DNA of 38,389 bases from Synergistales bacterium 54_24 (lineage in GTDB: Bacteria > Synergistota > Synergistia > Synergistales > Thermosynergistaceae). Position 1 is the first letter of the stretch, and each line of letters starts with the position of its first letter. A program made the translations under genes and the position numbers. Below are positions 29,188-38,045 of the stretch, piece by piece. Where the stretch lies: positions 1-38,389 of the forward strand of contig LGFQ01000007.1 of NCBI GenBank assembly GCA_001508935.1. Direction: 5' to 3'. Under the pieces are notes generated by a model that was given only the letters and a program-made list of their open reading frames with translations, searched no databases and was not told where the DNA came from.

Positions 29188-29720
29188 ATGTGCATTATAC
29201 CCAAGCCACTTCGCTCGTGATGAGCCATCGCATGATAAGCCGCATCGCCAACGACTGCCACAGCCAACCAACTGTCATTTCTGACTATGGCAAGCTTGAC
29301 ACCTACGCTGGATTCCAATAGGCTCATCGCCATAAAACTGCCGATGGCCTCCGCAGTGGCGTGCATCAGGGCGTGCATCTCCCCGCTGTTCTTATTTACA
29401 ACCCCTCCATTTAAAGCAGCGCCCACCACCGCCCTCGTCAGCTTATGTGGGACCTCTCCGGCCAACCCCCCTACCTCTGTAGCCACAGAGCGCCATCCCA
29501 TAGCCGCTATTTGATCCTTGCACTGCTCCTCCGCATCGGGAGAGGTGGTGGAGGCCAAAAGCAAGGCCACTCGTCCAACTTGACTCTCGTCACCAATGTG
29601 AAAGGTGAGAGAAATTTTACCCAACTCTCTGCTTTTCTCTAACCCCCTCGGTTTCTCCTCAGGTGACAGATCTTTTTGCTCATCATCCTCGGTCTCGGCC
29701 CTCTCGCGCCTCCAAAACAT
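29184..29720 (-). CDS. HutP family RNA-binding antitermination protein
   Basis: [14 protein letters not shown]...[66 protein letters not shown] parallels HutP HALYHATMEALHG...LRFAVLRG...DWIAVSLYG...GVGINHI. Start at MFWRRE (29720) likely; the track ORF extends to 29762. Confidence 0.88.
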   Translation of the reverse strand: MFWRRERAETEDDEQKDLSPEEKPRGLEKSRELGKISLTFHIGDESQVGRVALLLASTTSPDAEEQCKDQIAAMGWRSVATEVGGLAGEVPHKLTRAVVGAALNGGVVNKNSGEMHALMHATAEAIGSFMAMSLLESSVGVKLAIVRNDSWLAVAVVGDAAYHAMAHHERSGLGIMHI

Positions 29721-29948
29721 GCCATACTCCCTCCCTTTTATATATCGAGGCCTGTTCTTCAAATCCTCCGCATGTGTGCCTTTGTGTTTTTATTTTAACA
29801 TAAGGACCCCCAGGCGATGGGGCTTTCGCTAAAACGACGCAAGTGGCGCCACGCCCAAGATGGTCTTTAGCGATATAACGTGGACGAAATACCGGTAATT
29901 GTATGCTCTGGCCGGTGAAGCCAGCTCTCGTGCAAACAACACAGCCGA

Positions 29949-29977
29949 TTGACGATACGGCGACGAAGATGTATATA
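29949..29977 (+). promoter_or_regulatory. Sigma-70-type promoter for the TPP-riboswitch operon
   Basis: TTGACG (29949-29954), 17 nt spacer, TATATA (29972-29977); predicted start about 29984, at riboswitch P1. Confidence 0.7.
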
Positions 29978-29981
29978 AAAA

Positions 29982-30078
29982 GCGCATCGGGGGAGTCGAA
30001 TAAAAGCGACTGAGAGGAGGTAACCAACCTCGACCCCTGGAACCTGATCCGGGTCATACCGGCGCAGGGAAGGTGCGC
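29982..30078 (+). promoter_or_regulatory. TPP riboswitch (THI element)
   Basis: GCGCATCGGGGGAGTCGAATAAAAGCGACTGAGAGGAGGTAACCAACCTCGACCCCTGGAACCTGATCCGGGTCATACCGGCGCAGGGAAGGTGCGC. Has CTGAGA, ACCTGATCCGGGTcATaCCGGCGcAGGGAAG and a P1 pairing GCGCATC/GGTGCGC. Confidence 0.96.
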
Positions 30079-30879
30079 CCTTTCGACAAATCCTTCCTAA
30101 CGCCGACATGCCCGGCACAAAGGGAGGTCGGCAATATCCTAAAGGTGACTCAGCTTTCCAAAAGCTTCACAGGCTTATCGGTCTTTAAGAATCTGAATTT
30201 GGAGGTTCCTAACGGCGTTTTCTGCGCCCTCATCGGCCCTTCTGGCTGCGGCAAAAGCACGTTTTTTGACGTGCTTATGGGTGTGCTTCCCATGGATTCC
30301 GGAGAGATATCTTGGGGTGGTCGAAGCGTAAACGACCTCAAGCATATCGCCGCCTATATGCAGCAAAAAGACCTGCTCCTTCCATGGTTTTCTCTTGAAG
30401 AAAATGCGCTCCTTCCCGCGAAGATCCTCAAAGGGCAAAAGAAAGACGGCCGCAAAGCCGTCAGAGACCTCTTCGCGCGCTTCGGCTTGTCCGGTTTCGA
30501 AAACTATCTGCCACATCAGGTTTCGGGCGGAATGCGCCAGCGAGCCGCATTGGTGAGGACGCTCACGTTCGACAGGGAACTGGTCCTCCTCGACGAGCCA
30601 CTCTCCGCCCTCGACGCATTGACGAGGAGCATACTCCAGGAAGAGCTCTTGAATCTGCAGCTCGAATTCGGTAAAACCGTCTTGATGATCACCCACGACG
30701 TCGAAGAGGCTCTCCTTCTGGCCGATGACGTCGTCATCCTTTCGTCCTCTCCCATGAGGCTGCTTGAGCGCATCCACATCACCTCAGCGAAGCCGCGCAG
30801 ACCCTCCGATCCGGAGATAGGGCGCTACAAAGAGATCGTGCTCTCCGAGCTGAAGAGGGAGTTGACAGTTGCGCAATAG
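30073..30879 (+). CDS. ABC transporter ATP-binding protein (thiamine precursor uptake, ThiZ-like)
   Basis: LIGPSGCGKSTFFDVL (Walker A), VSGGMRQRAALVRTL, LVLLDEPLSALD. Start uncertain; the true start is probably near 30136-30145. Confidence 0.9.
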   Translation: MRPFDKSFLTPTCPAQREVGNILKVTQLSKSFTGLSVFKNLNLEVPNGVFCALIGPSGCGKSTFFDVLMGVLPMDSGEISWGGRSVNDLKHIAAYMQQKDLLLPWFSLEENALLPAKILKGQKKDGRKAVRDLFARFGLSGFENYLPHQVSGGMRQRAALVRTLTFDRELVLLDEPLSALDALTRSILQEELLNLQLEFGKTVLMITHDVEEALLLADDVVILSSSPMRLLERIHITSAKPRRPSDPEIGRYKEIVLSELKRELTVAQ

Positions 30880-31612
30880 ATCAGCAGCGCTCGTTCCGCT
30901 CTGTGCGTTTCTCATAGTTTGGGAAGTGGGATGTCGTCTTTTCAACGTTCAGCCATTTATACTTCCTCCGCCATCGCGCGTCTTGGCAGTCTCCTTTTTA
31001 CAGGCGCCGACATTGTTCTCTCATGCCATGACCACGGCAGCCGAGATCCTCCTCGGCTTAGCGTTGGCTTTGGCTGTGGCTGTGCCGCTTGCCATCTCCA
31101 TGTTTTATCACAAGGTCGTAGAGCGTGCCCTTTCCCCGCTGCTCGTGGCCTCTCAGGCCATCCCGGTCTTTGCCCTTGCACCGCTCCTCGTGGTATGGCT
31201 CGGCTATGGCGTTGCGAGCAAGGTGGTAATGGCAGCGGTGATTATATTTTTCCCGATCGCCGTTTCGCTCTTGGAGGGCTTCAAGAATTGCGATAAAGAC
31301 TACGAACTGCTCTTCAATTTGATGGATGCTACCTTCTGGCAGAAGCTGCGGTTGCTCCACTGGCCGTGGGCGTTGCCGTCGTTTTTTGCCGGGTTGAAGA
31401 TGGCGGTCGCTGTAGCCACCATAGGTGCTGTCATAGGAGAGTGGGTAGGGGCCCAAAAAGGGCTAGGCTATCTCATGATTCAAATGAACGCCAGACTTCG
31501 GGCTGATATGGTCTTCGCATCGATTCTCTGGCTCACAGTGATAGGCATGGGCCTGTGGGGATTGGTAGGATTACTGGAAAACAAGGTGCTCTATTGGAAG
31601 AAGGAGGGTTAA
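30869..31612 (+). CDS. ABC transporter permease (ThiX-like, SsuC/TauC family)
   Basis: Hydrophobic; VPLAISMFYHKVVERALSPLLVASQAIPVFALAPLLVVWLGYGVASKVVMAAVIIFFPIAVSLLEG; IGEWVGAQKGLGYLMIQMNA. TTG start overlapping the ATPase gene. Confidence 0.9.
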   Translation: MRNRSAALVPLCAFLIVWEVGCRLFNVQPFILPPPSRVLAVSFLQAPTLFSHAMTTAAEILLGLALALAVAVPLAISMFYHKVVERALSPLLVASQAIPVFALAPLLVVWLGYGVASKVVMAAVIIFFPIAVSLLEGFKNCDKDYELLFNLMDATFWQKLRLLHWPWALPSFFAGLKMAVAVATIGAVIGEWVGAQKGLGYLMIQMNARLRADMVFASILWLTVIGMGLWGLVGLLENKVLYWKKEG

Positions 31613-31615
31613 AAG

Positions 31616-32554
31616 ATGAGAAAATTGGTCGCGATATTATTTGTAGTCTTCGCTATAGCAACTCCTGCGAGTGCAAAAGAGGTCCGCTTGATGCTCGATT
31701 GGTTTCCCAACGTTGATCACCTCCCCCTTTATGTGGCTCGCGAAAGGGGATATTTCGCAGATGAGGGGTTGGAAGTGAAGTTTTTGTCCCCCTCGGAGAC
31801 GTCAGATCCGTTGAAGCTCGCAGCAGCGAAAGCGGTGGAGCTCGGCATCTCCTATCAACCACAGACGATAGTAGCAGCATCGGAGGGAATACCGATCAAA
31901 GTCGTCGGGCGTCTTATAGGGCATCCGCTTACCACCTTGCTATACCTTGAAGGTAGAGGGATAGAAAAACCGAAAGACCTGGAGGGGAAGAAGATAGGAT
32001 ATACGGTGCCGGGTGTAATGGATGTGCTCACGGAGGCTTTCGCTAAGATAAACGGCATCTCGCGATATCAGCTCATCCACGTGGGATTTACCATAGTCCA
32101 ATCGCTCGTCTCGGGCAAAGTAGATGCCGTCTCCGGAGGCTATAGGAACTACGAGTTCGTCGAATTAAGACAAGAGGGATACAAGCCAGCCTTTTTCGCC
32201 TTTGAAGAGCACGGCATACCCGAGTTCGACGAGTTAGTGATGACAACCAGCGCCGAATATGCTGCCCAAAACGAAGACCTTTTACACGGCCTCAGGCGTG
32301 CCATTCAAAAGGCCGTGGAGGAAGTCAGGCGCGACCCCGAAGGAGCGCTTTCTCTTTACTTTAAAGCCCTTCCCGAGGCACCAAAGGAGCTCGAACGGGA
32401 GGTCTTTAGACTGACGCTTCCGCTTTACGCGCAGAGTCAACTGCTCGACATTGCGAGATGGCAGCGCTTCGCTGATTTTGCCTCGGAATTCGGGTTGATA
32501 GGGAGCCCGATCGACGTGAGCGAACTTTTATGGAGTGGAGGTGCAACCAGATGA
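31616..32554 (+). CDS. ABC transporter substrate-binding protein, NMT1/THI5-like (ThiY-like)
   Basis: Signal peptide; VRLMLDWFPNVDHLPLYVARERGYFADEGLEVKFLSPSETSDPLKLAAAKAVELGISYQPQ. Confidence 0.9.
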   Translation: MRKLVAILFVVFAIATPASAKEVRLMLDWFPNVDHLPLYVARERGYFADEGLEVKFLSPSETSDPLKLAAAKAVELGISYQPQTIVAASEGIPIKVVGRLIGHPLTTLLYLEGRGIEKPKDLEGKKIGYTVPGVMDVLTEAFAKINGISRYQLIHVGFTIVQSLVSGKVDAVSGGYRNYEFVELRQEGYKPAFFAFEEHGIPEFDELVMTTSAEYAAQNEDLLHGLRRAIQKAVEEVRRDPEGALSLYFKALPEAPKELEREVFRLTLPLYAQSQLLDIARWQRFADFASEFGLIGSPIDVSELLWSGGATR

Positions 32555-33042
32555 ACCGCGATGCGATCCGAAGGCTCACGCTGGCCGGGGTGCTCGCAGC
32601 GACGGCCGTGCTGCTTTCCGGTATATCTTTTCCAATAGGTCCTACGCGCACTTTCCCTTTCCAGCACACGGTAAATGCCGTAGCGGGCGTACTTTTGGGG
32701 CCGTGGTGGGCGGCCGGGGCAGCACTTGTGGCCAGCGTAATCAGAAACGCGATGGGCACGGGCACGATCTTCGCCTTCCCTGGAAGCCTGCCCGGAGCGC
32801 TCGTGGTGGGTTTCGCATCTCGTCTGCCCATTTTCGGCGAAGGACGCCGACATTGGGCTGCGCTCCTTGAGCCGCTCGGCACAGGCCCCATCGGTGCAGG
32901 CCTCTCTGCCTACTTGATAGGACCTGCAGCCGGAAAAGCCGCGGGCTTCGGTTTTTTGCTCTCCGCCTTCTTGGCGAGCAGCATACCCGGAGCGTGCCTT
33001 GGTTTCATATTGCTGTGGGCAATGAGGCACATCAAGGGTTAG
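32551..33042 (+). CDS. thiW: Energy-coupling factor S component ThiW
   Basis: LTLAGVLAATAVLLSGISFPIGPTRTFPFQHTVNAVAGVLLGPWWAAGAALVASVIRNAMGTGTIFAFPGSLPGALVVGF. ATG at 32551 preceded by GGAGGTG; ATGA overlap with the thiY-like stop. Confidence 0.93.
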   Translation: MNRDAIRRLTLAGVLAATAVLLSGISFPIGPTRTFPFQHTVNAVAGVLLGPWWAAGAALVASVIRNAMGTGTIFAFPGSLPGALVVGFASRLPIFGEGRRHWAALLEPLGTGPIGAGLSAYLIGPAAGKAAGFGFLLSAFLASSIPGACLGFILLWAMRHIKG

Positions 33043-33087
33043 CGCAAACGCCGTCGGTCTACGGATCTACAACACGCGCAACCCCTT
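33034..33087. other. Long imperfect stem-loop between convergent thiW and pssA
   Basis: AAGGGTTAGCGC (33034-33045) ... GCGCAACCCCTT (33076-33087), with nested CCGT-cggtct-ACGG; no U-tract. Confidence 0.4.
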
Positions 33088-33105
33088 AAGTGGCCTGAGG
33101 CCGGT

Positions 33106-33840
33106 CTATATCTCCTCCGTAGCCTCATCGTTATCGGTGGCAAGCCATTTACCCCAATCAAAACCGACCAAACCGCTCGCCACATAAAGCGAGACAGCAG
33201 CAAGCGGCATGGCGCTGCGAAAAACCACGAAGAGGATTACAAGCAGGATCGCCAAAGCCGATGTCTTCGCTTTGCTCAAGTTCCTCGCATGAAGCATTTT
33301 GAAGTTGCTGTAGCGGAGGTTCGATATCATCAAAGCCCCCGTGCAGAAGGCGATCACTGCTGCCGCCAAAGGAGGAAGAGTATAACCTGCCACAACAAAT
33401 GCCGCAAGGAAGGTCCCCGCTGCAGGTATAGGAAGTCCTTGAAAGGCCGAGCGAAAAGACGTGATATTGAAGCGAGCCAAACGCAAAGCGCCGCACAAGA
33501 CATAAAAGGCGATGACAAGGGCCCCTGCGACCCCCCAAAACCCCTTCATATAGGCGGAATAAAATATCATGGCCGGGACGACGCCGAAACTCACCACATC
33601 CGCCAGGCTGTCCAGCTCGACCCCAAAAGAGCTGCTCCCTCCTAACGCGCGGGCGACTTTACCGTCCATGAAGTCAAAAATACCCGCCACTGGAACGAGC
33701 CAAGCGGCGGGCAAGATATGACCGTGCCAGGCCAACACTAAAGAAAGGACGCCCGTCAATATGTTGCCACTCGTGATCATATTGGGCAAAATTTGCTTAA
33801 AAGTTATGTACTTGCGTCGTTTCTTGCGCTTTCTGCTCAT
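33106..33840 (-). CDS. pssA: CDP-diacylglycerol--serine O-phosphatidyltransferase
   Basis: DFMDGKVARALGGSSSFGVELDSLADVVSFGVVPA matches the CDP-alcohol phosphatidyltransferase motif DGxxAR...GxxxDxxxD. Confidence 0.93.
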   Translation of the reverse strand: MSRKRKKRRKYITFKQILPNMITSGNILTGVLSLVLAWHGHILPAAWLVPVAGIFDFMDGKVARALGGSSSFGVELDSLADVVSFGVVPAMIFYSAYMKGFWGVAGALVIAFYVLCGALRLARFNITSFRSAFQGLPIPAAGTFLAAFVVAGYTLPPLAAAVIAFCTGALMISNLRYSNFKMLHARNLSKAKTSALAILLVILFVVFRSAMPLAAVSLYVASGLVGFDWGKWLATDNDEATEEI

Positions 33841-34462
33841 CGTCTATCACCCCAATCGGCGTTTCCCCCGCCACAACCTTTTCCCCAACTCCGACCAACG
33901 GCCTCACGCCCTCAGGCAAATACACATCTACCTTAGAACCCAATTTTATCATGCCAAAAGGCTCGCCTCGCTCCAATCTATCTCCCTCTTTCACCCTGCA
34001 AGCTATCCGCCTCGCCAAAATGCCAGCGACCTGGACTAACTGCACCACTCCCAAGGAGGTATCAATTAAAAGATACAGGCGCTCGTTCTCCTCTGAAGCC
34101 TTAGGAGCAAAGGCAAACCACTTCTTGCCCGGCACATACTTCATCGAGATCACTCGTCCGGAGAAGGGGACTCTGTTTACGTGGACGTCGAAGATCGACA
34201 TAAATATCCCTACCTTCGTCGCTTCCCCTAAACCTCGACAGAACACTCTTTTCACCTCTACAACCTTCCCATCTGCGGGGCTTACCCATAGGGCAGAATC
34301 GGGCGGTGGGTTGCGCTCCGGGTCGCGGTAAAACCATGCCACCAAGAGCGCAAAAGCGGCGATTGCCGCACACATCGGCAGGCTCACAAACCAACTCGCC
34401 ATAGCGATGAGCGCTAAGGTGCCAATGCCTTTGCGTCCCTCAGGGGCTATTCGCATCCTCAA
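33797..34462 (-). CDS. psd: Phosphatidylserine decarboxylase (short form)
   Basis: [51 protein letters not shown] (LGS autocleavage site); adjacent to pssA. Confidence 0.92.
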   Translation of the reverse strand: MRMRIAPEGRKGIGTLALIAMASWFVSLPMCAAIAAFALLVAWFYRDPERNPPPDSALWVSPADGKVVEVKRVFCRGLGEATKVGIFMSIFDVHVNRVPFSGRVISMKYVPGKKWFAFAPKASEENERLYLLIDTSLGVVQLVQVAGILARRIACRVKEGDRLERGEPFGMIKLGSKVDVYLPEGVRPLVGVGEKVVAGETPIGVIDDEQKAQETTQVHNF

Positions 34463-36903
34463 TCCCCTTCGGCGACATCTTCATGGATGACTGACACGTC
34501 GGCGACGACGTCTCCCTCATCTAAGCGGACTAAAATATAACCTGTCGCAGATCGGCTCATCACCGGCATCTCGTTGACAGATAGCCTGATGATGCGCCCC
34601 TTGCCAGTGATCACAAAGACTTCGTCCTGAATCCCAACTCCCCACGACCCAACCAGCGACCCAGTGCGACCTGTGAGCCTCATGGCGCGGACGCCCATTC
34701 CGCCGCGATGATGACGAGAAAATTCGTCATATTCCACCAGTTTACCCACGCCCAATTCGGATATTAAAAACATCTTCCTGCCAGGCCTTACGATGTCGCA
34801 TCCGACGAGTCTGTCTCCTTCGGCGAGGCGCATAGCCCTAACTCCGCGCGCCGCCCTGCCCTGAGGAGGGATCTCTCTTTCATCAATTCTGAGCGCCTGT
34901 CCCGAGGCCGTTACCAAGACTAATTCGTCCTCACCAGAAGTAAAACGGACGCGAGCAATGGCATCGCCGTCTTCAAACCCCATTACCCTACGGCCTACGC
35001 TGGTGAGTCCTTCGAGCTCAGAAACGGGAAGCCTTTTCGCATTCCCACGCTTAGTGGCGAAAAACACAAACTTAGCCCTCTCCGTACAACTGTCGCCGAG
35101 GGTCACGATCTCTTCGTTCTCTCCCAGAGAGAGAAAGCGGTTTACATTTTTCCCCTTGCCGCTCTTCGCTTCCGGAATAACATATCCGCGGATCGCAAAG
35201 ACTCGCCCTTCGCTCGTAAAGAAATATACGTTACGATGCGTAGTTGTGACGATGAGCCTCGCTATCTCATCTTCGCTCGAGAGGTTTATGCCCTTTACGC
35301 CTTTCCCTCCCCTGCCCTGCGAACGATAATCACCAATGGGCATCCTGCGCAAGTAACCGTCGCGCGAAAGGACCACGACGATCTCAGACTCGGGGATCAG
35401 TTCTTCCTCGGCGAGGATCTCTACGGAATCCGAGATCTCCGTGCGGCGGCTATCAGAATAGCGATTCTTTAATACAACAAGCTCATCTCTAACCACGCTA
35501 TCAAGCAGTTTAGGCGAAGTCAATATTGCGTTATATCGACTTATATCCTGAAGAAGGCTCGCCAGCTCTTCCTCCAATTTATGTCGCTCCAAATTGGTGA
35601 GACGCTGGAGGCGCATATCCAATATAGCCTTCGCCTGTGCCTGAGTAAACCCAAACTCTTGTACCAGCCCAGCTTCGGCACTTCTGGCATCCCTTGAAGA
35701 CCGAATCAGCGCGATGACCTGGTCAATCATATCCAGCGCACGGACTAACCCTTCTATCAGATGGGCCCTCTCTTCCGCTTTCTTGAGGCGAAAGGCGGTG
35801 CGCCTTCTTACCACAGACCTGCGATGTTCCACAAACACTCGGAGCAGTTCGAGAAGCGGAAGCGTCATCGGCTTCGCATCCACAAGGGCCAGATTTATGA
35901 CGCCAAAGGTGGTCTGAAGCTGAGTGCGGGTGTAAAGCTGGCGAAGTGCCAAATCGGGATCAGCATCGCGCTGCAGCTCGATGACGATCCTGAGCCCCCT
36001 ACGATCCGACTCGTCCCTTATGTCGGCCACACCGTTGATGCGCCCTTCTTTCGCCTCTCGGGCGATCGTCTCCACGAGGCTGGCTTTGTTGACCATGTAC
36101 GGGATCTCGGTGATGACGACGGCCTTTCTGCCTCGTCCCGATTCTTCCTCGTGCGCCTTACCCCTGACGATGAGCTTTCCCCTTCCGGTCTTATAGGCAT
36201 CTACGATGCCGTCCCTCCCCATGATAATGCCACCCGTGGGAAAGTCCGGCCCCGGCAGGACGCTCAAGATCTCGTCGAGCTCCACGTTCCCGTCATTTTC
36301 GATAAAAAGGCACAGAGCGTCGATCACTTCGCCGAGGTTATGAGGCGGGATATTCGTAGCCATGCCGACGGCTATGCCAGAAGAGCCGTTCAACAAGAGA
36401 TTGGGCAGGAGTGCCGGCAACACGAGGGGCTCGCGGAGCGATTCGTCGAAGTTGGGACCCCAATCCACAGTGTCTTCGTCTATGTCGGCCAGCATCTCCT
36501 CTCCGAGAGGAGAGAGCCTGGCCTCTGAGTAGCGCATGGCGGCCGGAGGATCACCGTCTATGGAACCGAAGTTCCCCTGCCCATCGATCAGAGGATAGCG
36601 CATGGAGAAATCCTGAGCCATGCGGGCCAGTGCATCGTATATGGCCGCATCGCCGTGAGGGTGGTATTTGCCCATCGTCTCTCCAACTATACGCGCCGAT
36701 TTCTTATATGGCTGGTTGGAGCGCAGCCCCAACTCGAGCATACTGTAGAGTATTCTCCTCTGAACAGGCTTGAGGCCATCGCGAGCATCCGGTATCGCGC
36801 GTCCCACGATGACGCTCATAGCATAGTCGAGATAGCTCTGTTTTACCTCTTCTTCCAAAGTCAAAGGAAGGACCTTTCCAAGCCCTCCGCCTTCTTCTGC
36901 CAT
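34459..36903 (-). CDS. gyrA: DNA gyrase subunit A
   Basis: [76 protein letters not shown]; GyrA-box QGRGGKG. Start at MAEEGG (36903) after GGAGG; the track ORF starts at 36927. Confidence 0.97.
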   Translation of the reverse strand: MAEEGGGLGKVLPLTLEEEVKQSYLDYAMSVIVGRAIPDARDGLKPVQRRILYSMLELGLRSNQPYKKSARIVGETMGKYHPHGDAAIYDALARMAQDFSMRYPLIDGQGNFGSIDGDPPAAMRYSEARLSPLGEEMLADIDEDTVDWGPNFDESLREPLVLPALLPNLLLNGSSGIAVGMATNIPPHNLGEVIDALCLFIENDGNVELDEILSVLPGPDFPTGGIIMGRDGIVDAYKTGRGKLIVRGKAHEEESGRGRKAVVITEIPYMVNKASLVETIAREAKEGRINGVADIRDESDRRGLRIVIELQRDADPDLALRQLYTRTQLQTTFGVINLALVDAKPMTLPLLELLRVFVEHRRSVVRRRTAFRLKKAEERAHLIEGLVRALDMIDQVIALIRSSRDARSAEAGLVQEFGFTQAQAKAILDMRLQRLTNLERHKLEEELASLLQDISRYNAILTSPKLLDSVVRDELVVLKNRYSDSRRTEISDSVEILAEEELIPESEIVVVLSRDGYLRRMPIGDYRSQGRGGKGVKGINLSSEDEIARLIVTTTHRNVYFFTSEGRVFAIRGYVIPEAKSGKGKNVNRFLSLGENEEIVTLGDSCTERAKFVFFATKRGNAKRLPVSELEGLTSVGRRVMGFEDGDAIARVRFTSGEDELVLVTASGQALRIDEREIPPQGRAARGVRAMRLAEGDRLVGCDIVRPGRKMFLISELGVGKLVEYDEFSRHHRGGMGVRAMRLTGRTGSLVGSWGVGIQDEVFVITGKGRIIRLSVNEMPVMSRSATGYILVRLDEGDVVADVSVIHEDVAEGD

Positions 36904-36928
36904 TTCAAAACCTCCACACGCTTTCAAT

Positions 36929-36960
36929 CGTAAGGCGACGGGAGTCTCCGTCGCCTTACG
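36929..36960. other. Perfect 13-bp inverted repeat in the gyrA 5' leader
   Basis: CGTAAGGCGACGG-gagtct-CCGTCGCCTTACG; no strong U-tract on either strand. Confidence 0.75.
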
Positions 36961-37020
36961 AGATCTTGCCTATTATTTTAACACAAACCCAGCGCGCGGC
37001 TTACGGCATCCTTGATGGAC

Positions 37021-37230
37021 CTACAAACCGTCCTGCACCATCGAGGCCGGATAGCCTATCTCCTCCAAAGCATCCATGACGATTTTTATGTCGGGAGCCT
37101 CCACCTCTATCACTTTACCCTCCAGGCTAACGCTGTATTTCGAGAGGCCCAACCCTGCCAATGCCTTGGTAATGCGATTTACGCAGTGCTGACATGACAT
37201 ATCAGGCACGCTCAACGTAAATTTCGCCAC
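37021..37230 (-). CDS. Heavy-metal-associated (HMA) domain protein, CopZ-like
   Basis: FTLSVPDMSCQHCVNRITKALAGL...VEAPDIKIVMDALEEIGYPAS (MxCxxC). Confidence 0.9.
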   Translation of the reverse strand: MAKFTLSVPDMSCQHCVNRITKALAGLGLSKYSVSLEGKVIEVEAPDIKIVMDALEEIGYPASMVQDGL

Positions 37231-37266
37231 TACAAAACACCTCCCTTGCTTTCATTTCATCTGCTT

Positions 37267-37921
37267 TCATTTTATGCGCCGCTCAATTTCTTCTTTTGGA
37301 ATGCGCGTGAGTTCGCCCTTGGGAAGGACTTTCAACAGCTCCCACGCCATATCGAGCGATTGCCCTATATCCCTGTCTTCATCATAGGATTGTCTCACGA
37401 AGCGTTCCTCGAAGGCCTTCCCAAAGTCCATGTAAGCGGCGTCGACCTGCGAAAGCTCGTCTTCCCCTACGACACTGGCGAGGGCCCGCACATCTTGGAC
37501 CCGGCTGTATGAGTGGACAGGATATCCAACGCGGAGATGCCGGTATGAATGAAATTTCTGGGGTAGGAACGGGCCATGGGGTTGATGGGCATCCCGTTGA
37601 CGTCACGGCTCAAGCTGCCAAAAACTGGACCGCAGCCGTCTCTGTCTTCTCCAAGGCCTGAAAGAACTCTGCCTAAAATAGAAGGGGAGAGTTTCATCTT
37701 CAGCCCCTTGCCTAAAAAGCGCACCCTCGCAGCCTCGGTCACGAGTCCCTGAGTGCCGGCAAAGACTTGAACCAGCATAGCCTCCTCGCTCACGAGCATG
37801 ACTTGCCCCAAACGGGTGGTACCGCTTGGATCTTTCACCTCGGCCAGCTCTCCATAGCGGTCAAGTCCCACTTTTCCTGTAAAAGTGAATGGCCCATGAT
37901 TTTCTTAGACCACCATTCCAT
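37267..37921 (-). pseudogene. V/A-type ATP synthase subunit B, frameshifted and internally deleted
   Basis: N-terminal part KVGLDRYGELAEVKDPSGTTRLGQVMLVSEEAMLVQVFAGTQGL...GMPINPMARSYPRNFIHTGISALDILST joins out of frame to C-terminal part YSRVQDVRALASVVGEDELSQVDAAYMDFGKAFEERFVRQSYDEDRDIGQSLDMAWELLKVLPKGELTRIPKEEIERRIK. The catalytic middle is missing. Confidence 0.88.
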
Positions 37922-38045
37922 TCACCTCCTCTTCCAGACCTACAATGCTCGAGTCCATCCCTGAGCCTGTCCAGCTCGGGCAAGTTCTACTTTGGTGAAA
38001 GTGATCTTGCGCCACCTCTTGGCTGCCCTTATTAAACTTAAAAAG
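37905..38045 (-). pseudogene. Possible C-terminal remnant of V/A-type ATP synthase subunit A
   Basis: A frame ending ...GLEEEVNGMVV* whose TAA (37905-37907) overlaps the subunit B start, as expected for atpA-atpB operon overlap. The region is truncated at the IS end at 38046. Confidence 0.4.

Noticed and set aside
29683-30057. 124-aa minus-strand ORF across the TPP riboswitch
   Set aside because: It is antisense to the riboswitch aptamer and overlaps the hutP start; better explained by those elements.
35761-36528. 255-aa plus-strand ORF inside gyrA
   Set aside because: Antisense shadow of gyrA; no family resemblance or ribosome-binding signal.
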